Source of the DNA: Baffinella frigidus
Lineage: Eukaryota; Cryptophyceae; Cryptomonadales; Baffinellaceae
Direction: 5' to 3'
Length of the DNA: 14,157 bases
NCBI GenBank assembly: GCA_026770585.1
Contig: MU646616.1
Span: forward strand, 184,234-198,390
The position numbers and the translations under genes are program-made. The notes under the pieces were generated by a model. That model worked only from the letters and a program-made list of their open reading frames with translations, ran no database searches and was not told the origin of the DNA. The stretch's first letter is position 1, and the number at the start of each line of letters is the position of its first letter. Shown in pieces: positions 1-9,500 of this stretch.

Positions 1-95
1 GGTTTAGGGTTTAGGGTTTGGGGTTTAGAATTTGGGTCTAGGGTTTAGGGTTTAGGGTTTAGGGTTTAGGGTTTAGGGTTTAGGGTTTAGGGTCG
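1..95. repeat. telomere-type TTTAGGG array, G-rich on plus strand
   Basis: About 13 heptamer units of TTTAGGG with variants (TTTGGGG, TCTAGGG). Because TYW2 sequence must continue beyond the window, this is most simply an interstitial intronic array rather than the chromosome end. Confidence 0.9.
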
Positions 96-208
96 AGGGT
101 TCTCTCTCAGACCACAATGGTTGACTTCTAACAGACCAGTCCACTTTCGGGAGAGAGAGTTGCCAGATCAGTCATCTTCTACGAACAAAGAAACGGCCGA
201 TCCCGCGT

Positions 209-345
209 CATCTAGGAACATACCAGAATCCGTCCACAAAAAAAGCGCACAATAGCATCATTTCATGTCTAAAATAGCATGTACACCCTTATCTTGGGCG
301 TTGGAAGGCTTGAGAAGCGGGAAAGACTCTGTCTTGTTCCGAAAC
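209..345 (+). repeat. left arm of a 3.4-kb-spaced inverted repeat
   Basis: About 135 bp matching the complement of 3567-3700 at roughly four in five bases by eye, including ACATACCAGAA, GTCCACA, ATAGCATCATT, CCTAAAATAGCAT-like and ACACCCTTATCTT. A dispersed repeat family in opposite orientations. Confidence 0.85.
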
Positions 346-523
346 GCCTCCAAACGCCCCCCCCCTCTTCGTGCGCTCTGTCCGCAGGGTGTGGCGCGCC
401 CAGGTCACCCCCTTCTGAATTCGCCCCCTCAGAATTCACCCCCTAATTTTCAGGACGGAAATTACCGGGGCGGGGCGAACAGGTTATGATCAGAGTGACA
501 GGTTATGAGTAGAGGGGGCAAAC

Positions 524-571
524 CAGCCCCATGCGGCGGCGCTCGCCGACGTTGCCGCGGCTGAACATCAC
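524..571 (-). CDS. TYW2: E14: TYW2 MFSxGN motif
   Basis: 48 nt, 16 codons, phase 0/0; acceptor GCCGCAG|GTG, donor GGGCTG|GTTTGC. It reads VMFSRGNVGERRRMGL, equivalent to the invariant (C/V)MFSxGNxxEKxRM of TYW2 directly after FDATK. The next part of the protein, the SAM-binding DLYAGIGYF-type motif, is not found in 1-523 and must lie left of the window. A 30-bp tandem duplication covers the acceptor. Using the upstream copy (start at 601) would add ten in-frame residues. Confidence 0.93.
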
Positions 572-3500
572 CTGCGGCCGAACACTCTCAACAGACATCA
601 CCTGCGGCCGAACACTCCTCCAAGTCACGGGACCGCACAGGGCCCTAGGGCACCGTTAAGTCATTTTGGGGACCACATTTGAGACGGGAATTGGAGCCGC
701 TGGTCCCAATTTGGAGCCGGCCTATGGCCATACGGGATGATACCACGGGAGGCCCTAGACATCCTACCCGAGACGCCTCCTAGGCCTACCGTAAGCAAAC
801 ACTGCATGGTGTGTGCATACCACGCCAGTTCACAAGTCCCTTTTTCACACACACTCGTTCGCGCTAAAAGTGTTCAGATGGCTTATCCTGGTACAGATTT
901 TTAAAACTCCGCCAGCAAACAGCTCCAATTCCCAACACTTTTGGCGTGTTCCTCGGGTAGAATCAACTTCACTTCTAGATCGCGTAGTAAAATAAAAAAC
1001 GTTAAAATTTCGACTTCTGACCTGGCGTGGTCTCTATTGTCGAAATGGGCTCCGCGCGGAAAAAATCGAGGTCAGGTCAGCAGCATTTTTTTCTTCTCCT
1101 TTTTTGTGTCATCTTATGGGTGGGAGATGCTGTTTTGAGATAAAAAGCATGCCTACGATAGCATGAAAGTCCATCTTTTGGATTTTCTCCTGATTTCCTG
1201 ACCTGACCTCGATTCCGCGCGAAGCCCATTTCGACAATAGGAGCTTCTCCTGAGGCGGTACCGTAGTCTGGCTTTGCCTGAGTTTTATTCTGGCTCGTTC
1301 CAAAGGCTTTCTATTCGACTTTTTGTGCTGAATTTCTGCCCTTAAATGCTTTGAAGGACGCGCCAGAATGAAACTCAGACAGAGCTAGGTAGTCCCACAC
1401 CGCATGCACACTACCCTGCTAACCACCACCAACCCTCACGGGCTGGGCAAATCGTCAAATTTGAGGTCACATATTTCCCTTGGAAGCCGCCGGATTCCGG
1501 CGTCCGTGGAGCCATTTTGCCTTGAAAATCGAAAATCGAAAATCATGGATTTGCCCAGCCCGTGAGGCTTGGTGGCAGGATGCTTCCGCCCAACCTTCTA
1601 CCTCTGCCTCAGTCGGGATGGGCTGAATATGCTTAACCACACAGCGCGGGCTTGGAAGGGATTTCGTGAATAATAAGGGATTTCGTGAATAATTAAGCCA
1701 GGGTGTGGGGCTCGAACCTTCGTCGCTCCAAAGGTGTATTTGAGGCCGTTTTGCGCCACAAACACCCCTTCCTCAGCCCCCGACTATACTCAAGTTGACA
1801 AGTTAGATTCTCTGATAAAACCCCGTCAAGGTTGAAGCGGGAAAGAGCCCAGGCTCACCAAATCTAGCCCAAATAGACCAACCTTGGTAGCGTCAAAGGT
1901 GTACTTGAGGCCGTTCTGCGCGACCATGACCCACCCCTCCGCCCCAGGGGGGTACATAATCCGCAGATGGCTCTCCCGCATCACGGCAGTGTCAATCTCC
2001 CCCTTCACTGCGACGCGCGCGCACCTACTTTGGGGGTTGGTGTTTAGGGGTGAGGGGTGAGGGGTGAGGGGTGAGGGGTGAGGGGTGAGGGTTTGGTGTT
2101 TCTGGTTTTTGGTTTGGGATTTTGGTTTTTGGGTTTGGGGTTTGGGGTTTGTTGGGGTTTGGGGTTTAGGGTTTGTTGGGGTTTTGGGTTTTGGGTTTTG
2201 GGTTTTGGGTTTTGGGTTTTGGGTTTTGGGGTTTGGAGTTTGGAGTTTGGGGTTTGGGTCTTGGGGTCTAGGGTTCAGGGTTTAGGGTTCAGGGTTTAGG
2301 GTTTAGGGTTTAGGGTTTAGGGTTTAGGGTTTAGAGTTTAGAGTTCGGGGTTTTGGTTTTGGGGTTTCAGGTTTTGGGTGTGGGGTTTCAGGTTTTGGGT
2401 TTAGGGTTTAGGGTTTAGGGGTTTGGGCGCGCACCCCAGCGCCTCCGCCACCGCCGCCCACAGCCGCTCCTCCCCGACGCCCTCCCACCCCCCCCCAGTG
2501 AAGCTCCCCTGGGGCAGCACCCACATGTCCCCAAGCTCCTCCCACCGCTTCGGAACCCCCGCCTTGTGAAGGGATTAGGGATGAGGGTTTATGGTTTAGT
2601 GTTTGGGGTTTAGGGTTTAGGGTTTGGGGGTTACCGCCTGTAGCGCCCCGTCGCTCCACACCCCCCCGTCCCCACCACCTGGTTTAGGGTTTAGGGATTG
2701 GGGTTTGGTGTTGGGGTTTGGGGTTGAGGGTTTGGGGTTCAGGGTTCAGGGTTCAGGGTTCAGGGTTCAGGGTTCAGGGTTCAGGGTTCAGGGTTCAGGG
2801 TTCAGGGTTGGCCCGCGGACCCTGAACCCTGGACTCTGAACCCTGGACTCTGAACCCTGAACCCTGAACCCTAAACCGTGAACGGCGGCGTCGAAGAGGA
2901 GCGCCAAATAAAAACACTTGAAAAGTCAATCGGGAAGAACTGGTTTCTTCCCGAGTTGGGAGCTGTAGAACCGCTCCCAACTCGGGAAGAAACCATGCCC
3001 CTCGCTGGGTTTAGGGTTTCAGGTGTACCCACGGCGGCGTCGAGGAGGAGTGCGCGGGCCGCGATGAGGAGGCGGGCGGCGGGGCCGAGGACGGTGCCCT
3101 TGCCCTTGCCTGCAGCGGCAGCGGGCGCTCCCTAGCGGCGGGGAGGCTTCGTTAGTGCGGCCGCAGCACGCCTGGGCCGAGGACGGTGCTCTCCTCCTTG
3201 CCTGCTGCGGTGGCAGGCGCCCCCTAGCGGCGGCGCAGCGGGGAGGGTGGTTTGCTTCGTTAGAACGGTCGCCGCACTTGGCCGATTTCCGCGAGAAAAT
3301 CCCCCGGAAATCGAGAATGTTTGTACCCGGAAATTGAGAAAGTTTGTAGCCGGAATCATCTATCAAAACGAAAGTGCGATTCTCCAGACACCGCGAGGCT
3401 CTCCCGCGGTTCCGTTGACTTTCATCTCGAAAGACAACTGAATCAGTTCCCTAATTAGCATTTTCGTTTAATTAGGAGGTCTCATTGAATTTACTATGCC

Positions 3501-6500
3501 ATAACTGATTTCTCCTATGTTATCTTCCGAGATGAACTTACTTCAGGCGTCGGCGGTACTGATCAAATTTCGAATAAGAAAGATTCTGTCCCGCTGTCTT
3601 AGGCTTCCAAAGATAAGGGTGTATATGCTATTTTAGGCATACAATGATGCTATCTTACGCCTTTTTATGTGGACAGTTTCTGGTATGTTTCGAGATGAAA
3701 TTTGGTGCGCCCGGGGGCGTTTCCCGCTCCAAAGTTGACGGATTTGTACCGCACACCCAGCATGTCAACTTAGGAAAAGTCTGCCAACGCGAGTGAGGCA
3801 GAGGAGGTCTGCGTCCGCCTGCGTTACTCGTTTCCCGGGAAACGAGATTCTGGCACGTTCCGAGATGAAATCGTTTCCGGATCAGTTACCCGCCCGGAAC
3901 CTAACCCGCCCGGTTCCGTCAAGTTCTGAAAATCGCCCTAGGATGACCTGGGAGGGTTTAGGGTTTAGGAACCCTCAAGGTGCAAAGAGGCATGAAGCCA
4001 TCGTTCCCGGTTTGGCTACCCGCCCGGCACAGATCAACTGTCCGGTTCCATCTCATATGAACGTCTAGCAGGACCTGTACCTTAAGTGGCCATCCCGTCA
4101 AATTTGACGGCCAAGAGGTCCTAGGCAGGTCCTAGGGCCCTACGGTAGGGCGTATGAGGCTACTGGCCACTCGAGGGATATACCTCTTCTTCTTCGTGTG
4201 ATTCTTCTATCCTACTCTCAAGCCTGGATACGAGTGATCCAAACGTCTATGCGCCTTCAGACGGATCCGCTTCAGTACAGAGGCAGGCCTTGGAAGTGAA
4301 CGCAGCCCTCACAAGTACCACGCCAGAGCCTTGGAAGGGGTTGCCAAAAGTCAATTCCTCATGAGGGCAGTGGTTTTCAAAAGTCAACAACCGCTTTCAG
4401 ATGCGGTTCAAAAAAATGAAACACAACCTGCAATCTGGCGTGGTACCTGATCGAGGCTGATAAACCCCTGCGCAAGGCGCTCGCGCAGGGCCTCCACCAC
4501 GTCCCCCCCTCCCGCATCTGCTCCCGGATAACGGATAACGTTTTAACGTTTTGGGGTAACGTTTTAGGGTTTAGGGATTGAGGGTTGGAGTTGAGGGTTT
4601 AGGGTTCGGGGTTTTGGGTTTAGGGTGTAGGGTTTCGGTTTTCGGTTTTCGGGTTTAGGGGTTGGGGTTTAGGGTTTAGGGGTTGGGGTTTAGGGTTTAG
4701 GTTAATAATAAAACAATGCCAGAGGGTGACGGGTGACGCCGCTGGTACGAAACTAGGATGACGCCGCTGGTATTCGAGCTCGGGGTCTAGGGTCTAGGGA
4801 TGGATTAGGGGTTAGTACAGCGCCCTTGCTGGCCTCCTCCTAGGGTCAAGGGTCTCGGGATTCAGGATGCGGGGTTCGTAGATCGTTAGCGGTAATTGTT
4901 GTCCGTTTTCGAGTTCGGGGTTTCAAGTTTTCAAGTCTTTGTTTGTACCAGAAGTGTCAATTTAAATATTTTTACGACCTTGACAATATTTTAAAACTTC
5001 TAAAAACTTGAAAACTCGATCTCGAAAACGGACGACAATTACCGCAAACGCTCTACTCAACTTGGGGCGTCGTTTCATTCCTTTCGTGGCCAACAGATGC
5101 AAAAACCGCTCCACGCCTGAAGAGTTTCTGTCGAAAACCTCTCTGCCCGCCGCGGAGAGTGCCACGCTCCCACACGGTGGGCTACGAGGGTTTCGTTGAC
5201 CCTGGATTCCAGGGTGATACGTGACCCATTTGCATCAGAAAACCCCGTAAAGTTAATTGTCTTCAGGCAGGTTGACTTTTGATGAAAGGTTCGTAGTCCA
5301 CCGTGTGGCATTCGGAGGAGCCCTCCAAAACTTGCCTGGGGCAGACAACCTCATCCGGCACCATGTTTGACTAAAAATAAAATGGCCTACCAAACCAGAT
5401 TCTGCCCTGATGAAATTTACTTAGGGTCCTAATTAATCTTCTTCCAACTCCTATGAACACATAGGGATCCATTTTCTTTTACATTAAACATGTCCCCGGA
5501 TGAAACCGTCGCACAGGGAAAGCTTTGTCGGAGCATGGGCGGGAAGGCCGGGAGTCGGGCACGGACCACCAACCCTCCCAGTTGGACCAAATCATCGATT
5601 TTAGACTTGAGATTTACCCTTGCAGAGGCCCCAGATCCGGGGTCCCTGTAAGGGTAAATCAAGGGTAAATCTACAATCTGAAATCGACGATTTGGTCCAA
5701 TCGTGAGGGCTGGTGGGAGTTTTTTCTCGTTGGCTTGCTTCACACGCTCGGGGGACGGGGCCGTGTAGGGCGGGCAATATTGTAAAGTCAATTCCCTGCG
5801 GGGTGGCAAGCCACTCAAGTAAATTCCAAGGAATATACGTATATCCCTAAAGGGGTTTTGTGAAGCTCGCTGGGCGCCCCACCACGGTTGACTGATCACA
5901 GGTTTCCCCAGTACTAAACCTGCCCGGATTAGTCAACGCCCCAGTACAAAACTTGCTCGGTTCAGTCATTTGTCGTGCGGAGGACGCTCGGCGCTCTGAG
6001 ATGAGATGTGATTATGCCACCAGCCCTCACGGAAGGACCAAACAGTAGATTTTCGACCTTTCCCCCAAAGTTGATTTTGTACCAAGATTGGGACTTCTTA
6101 AGTTGTAGGCAGGCGAATTCGCCTGGCTGTCAAGGTAAATTTGAGGTCTAAAAATCGACGATTTGGTCATTCCGTGCGGGTTGGTGGTGAGGATCACGAC
6201 CAAGGACACATTGATGTGATTTTGCGTACCCAGTCGGAGCAGGGGCGGGAGGGCCGGGAGGACAGGCACTGCGATTCTGCCGTTGCCTTGCTTCTGGTTC
6301 CGCCGTGCCCTGTTCAAGGGTTTATGCGTGTGACTCAAAGGGATTATGAGACTCAAAGGGATTATGAGTGAGACTCATAAGGGGGTTATGAGTGTGCGCT
6401 GTTGGCATTGGCTTGCTGCAGGTTCCGCCGAGTCCTGCTCCGAGAGGTGGGCGAGGGGGTTGTGAGTGTGATCGAGGGGGTTATGAGCGTGAGTGAGGGA

Positions 6501-9500
6501 GTTATGAGTGTGAGCTGTTGGCGTTGGCGGGAGGAGTCACACAACCAGACGAAACAGCGCAGTGGTTGTACCGGCACGATAACCAACCCAGCAAGGATGA
6601 ACCAAAAACATGATTAGTCAACCGCCGAGAAACAAACGGCTCCAATCACGCCGGGCGGGGGCGGTCACGTGTCGAGGAAACTCGCGGCAGAAAGCGCAGA
6701 ACGCGTCGCTTCGGTCGCGGCCGGTTCACACGCGATGACCCAGTTCTGCGGGCCCGCCTCCGAGCCGGACAGGCCCGCCTCGGGATGCTGCAGTGCGGCC
6801 TGTGGGCCACGCCAGTTCATAAGTGGGATTCTCATATTTTCATACACACTCGTTCGCGCTCAAAAATTAACGTACCTTATCCTGGTACAGATTCGCATTA
6901 TTCCGGCAGTAAAGAGCTCCGATTCCCAACACTTTTGGCGTGTTTCTCGGGCAAAATCAAGCATTCATGACCTGGCGTGGGGTGGACAGGTTGTGAGGCC
7001 GAGAGCTCCGGCGCAAAGCTTGCGTTGTCCTCAAAGCTTGCGTTTTCCTAATTGGTATTTGGACGCTTTCCGCATAGGATTTTCACGCAGGGGTTTGGAC
7101 GTTTTGCGTCGGGACGTGACCTGGCCACACGAGGCGGAACAAACACCCCTTTTAAAACCCGGGGAGCTGTACAAGTGAGGTAGTGTGTAGTAATTTTCAT
7201 AAGCTGGGTCACGTGTCTGTCCGTTTTTCAGACGGACACGTGACCCACTCCGTGCAAACCGCCCACAATCGACACTCAAAAAGGGTGCTTGGTTAGCCTC
7301 GTGTGGGGGTTGCTAGGCCCCGTCCGCGTAACACTTGTGACTCTCCCGCCAACACACCCTTTTAAATGTCGATTGTGGGCGATTTGTACGGAGTTGGTCA
7401 CGTGTCACCGAACATTGTTCCCCAATTCAAACTGCATACACACCAGCGTGGGGGGGGTTGTAGGTTTCCGCTAGGACGTGGCCTAACGGGCAAAAAACGA
7501 CATCGATTTGCTTCTACTGGGGCGAGACTCTTTGATCTCGCCACTTTGGTGGGACCGGGCTCTTCCCCTCTCCAAAGTTGACGGATGCGTACCGCACATC
7601 CAACATATCAATTCGAGAATAGTCTGACGGTCAACCCGAGTGAGACAGAGCGAGGGAGTGCGCCTTCTGGACGGGCGGGGTTGGGGATCGAGGCCAGGAG
7701 GCCGAGTTGATTATCCAGGTGTGCGGTACACATCCTTCGACTATTGGAGTAACACACCATCAGCCCACCCACTCAGGCAGAGCTAGGAAGTGTAGGTTCA
7801 TCCGGAACAATCATTTAATTAAATGAATTTGGGCAATGCAAATTACCACACAGTTGCTTGACTATTACTAGTATGAGCCTTATGTGTAGCAATTTTCATG
7901 GCCCAAAATCATTAAATTAAATAATGTTCCCGGATTAAGGTGGGGGAGGTGTGCCTCCTGGGGGGCAGCGGGGTTTGGGATCGAGCGCTCCACGACAAGA
8001 GTTAATCCGGAAACAAGTATTTGTCTTTTAAAAGCTGGCGATGAAAATTACTACACAACGGGTCACATCCGCAGCAATTATGTAGTAATTTTCATCCAGA
8101 TTTTGAAAAAGAAAAATACGCGTTCCCGGAGGAGAGTGTGTGTACATCATCCACACTGCTCATGCATTCAACCCCCCCACTATGGCTACATTCAAACCAA
8201 CATGTGAAAAATGTAGGTGTGGGGGGGGGGGGGGCACCTTCTGGGGGTTTTCCTGGGAGGGCCTCGAGAGAAGGTTGCGAGTGACAACCCTTGCGCGGTT
8301 TCGGAACTGTAAGCATCACCTCAATGCTATGTCAAGCATGGTGGTATCACTTTTATGCGGTTTCGGAACTGTAAGGGCAGCATCACGTTTGAGCATAACA
8401 GTGATGCTTACAGGGGGGGGGTGTACCTCGTGCGGGGCGGCGGGGTTGGGGATCGAGGCCAGCAGGCTTTTCGCCAGAAGCGAGTGCAGGTGGTCCGACT
8501 TCGCCTACCCCCACACCCTCAGATTCAGTCCCATCCCATACAAAAATACTTCGCAGGGCGTCCGTCTAAAGGATTTCTGGTACAAAAAAGTATTTTAAAC
8601 CCCTGAAAAGAGTTGAGCGAAGAAATGGCTCCAAGCCCCACCCAAATCTGAGGCTCGCCTGCTCCCGCACCCTTTTCGATTTAATGTGAAAACATGATTC
8701 ACCCTTTTCGATTTAACGCGGAAATAAGATTAATTTAAACCACGTTGTGTGTCCGTTTTGTGTTATCTCAAGGGTGGATTTTGCTGGTGTGGCCTCGGTA
8801 TAGCTTTACTACAGCGCAGAACCCACCCCCATGTAGCAAAAAGATGATTCAGACGGTCCGATCGCGCCTGCCCCCACACCTTCCGATTTAGTCCCATCCC
8901 ACAATAAATTCTATTTCGCAAGGCGTCCGTGTATTCAGCGCCCCCTCCCGACTGATGAACTCACGTACGTGCACAAGGCCAATTTACAAAACATGTGTTC
9001 AAACTGACAGACACACTCCCATTATCGAATTTGTACCACTCGCGCTTTGCGTGTTTGAGAGGTGCAAATTCGATCACGAAACGGTGCGATCGACGTGAGG
9101 GTTGAAGCCCAATTTTCGGTTGAAGCCCAATTTTCCAAAAGATGTGACTGAATTCTGCCGCGTTGTCAACAAAGAAATGGTCTCACCAAGTTGGTGAGCC
9201 CAAACAGACTGAGACAAAGCTAGGGTCTCTTGACCCTGCCTGTTGATCAAATACGCAGGCCCTAGCTCTGTTTGAGTGACACAGGCCTCGCCATCTACTG
9301 AACCTCCCTGGCGTGCCTTTCGATTTTCTCCCGGCCCGAATCAGGCTCGGGGTTGGGTCACACAAAAACAACGTCACATCTTTAGACATAACTTTTCGAG
9401 GGAATTGACTTTTATCCTGTTTACAACCAGGATTTAAAAGTCGCATGGCAAAATCGAAAGGCTCGCCAGCGAGGTTCAGTAGATGCAATGCGAGGGTGGC

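Larger units (their letters stand above)
1..523 (-). other. intron downstream of E14, runs off the window
   Basis: Starts GTTTGC at 523. It holds the left half of a long inverted repeat (209-345), two short GAATTC-containing direct repeats (417-446) and, at the window edge, a telomere-like array. The next TYW2 exon was looked for and not found. Confidence 0.65.
572..1882 (-). other. intron E13-E14
   Basis: Holds the decayed E13 copy, a 19-bp tandem duplication, one CCACCA-type MITE, one ATTCTGG-type element, a 207-bp hairpin element, one CACGCCAG element and the 30-bp duplication at the E14 acceptor. No gene. Confidence 0.82.
2679..3028 (-). other. intron E10-E11
   Basis: Head-to-head telomere-like arrays (2681-2876), a donor-side copy of E10 (2879-2902) and a perfect 22-bp hairpin (2941-2995). 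No gene. Confidence 0.8.
3132..4446 (-). other. intron E9-E10
   Basis: Begins in the CACGCCAG element C. It also holds perfect palindromes (3827-3846, 4095-4110), an AAGTTGAC element, the right half of a long inverted pair (3567-3700), a small TIR element (3419-3538) and an acceptor-side copy of E10. No gene. Confidence 0.7.
4518..6229 (-). other. intron E8-E9
   Basis: Holds two CCACCA-type MITEs, three further inverted-repeat elements (4878-5056, 5165-5311, 5351-5502), a 33-bp tandem duplication (5906-5971), a MITE-split copy of E8 and a telomere-like block (4552-4702). A duplicated GACGCCGCTGGTA motif at 4734 and 4760 is unexplained. No gene. Confidence 0.78.
6800..8426 (-). other. intron E6-E7
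   Basis: The longest element-rich intron next to E8-E9: two TCCGGG-type elements, a CACGTG-rich TIR element, a CACGCCAG element abutting E7, an AAGTTGAC palindromic element and two donor-side copies of E6. If TYW3 and TYW2 are separate, this would be the intergenic region; I see no clear promoter or poly(A) signal. Confidence 0.7.

Noticed and set aside
1-95. A true chromosome end
   Set aside because: TYW2 must continue to the left, the array is degenerate, and many similar blocks lie inside the gene.
97-523. The next TYW2 exon with the DLYAGIGYF-type motif
   Set aside because: All minus-strand frames were read and no such motif was found.
1700-1730. tRNA-like GGTTCGA box
   Set aside because: AAGGTTCGAGCC belongs to the decayed E13 copy. 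No A box, acceptor stem or cloverleaf fits around it.
2078-2299. Open frames rich in GFGFWVLG repeats
   Set aside because: They are translations of the telomere-like repeat, whose period leaves all frames without stops.
4803-4850. Extra TYW2 exon (EEASKGAVL)
   Set aside because: Phase does not fit and E8 already supplies the GxVAxPV segment.
5429-5899. 156-residue minus-strand ORF
   Set aside because: It runs through a MITE and decayed exon sequence and has no family pattern; open by chance and by the E8 copy it contains.
5906-5971. CRISPR-like repeat
   Set aside because: Only two adjacent diverged 33-bp units without spacers, in a eukaryotic intron.
6669-7178. 169-residue plus-strand ORF
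   Set aside because: Its first half is the antisense of exon E7 and the rest runs through a MITE. No domain is seen, while the minus strand matches TYW2.
7235-7246. Copy of the E7 donor (ACACGTGACC) as an E7 shadow
   Set aside because: The 10-bp match is part of the terminal repeat of another element and lies on the wrong side for the shadow pattern; probably coincidence.
8140-8598. 152-residue plus-strand ORF
   Set aside because: Poly-G stretches and antisense of E6; no recognisable domain.
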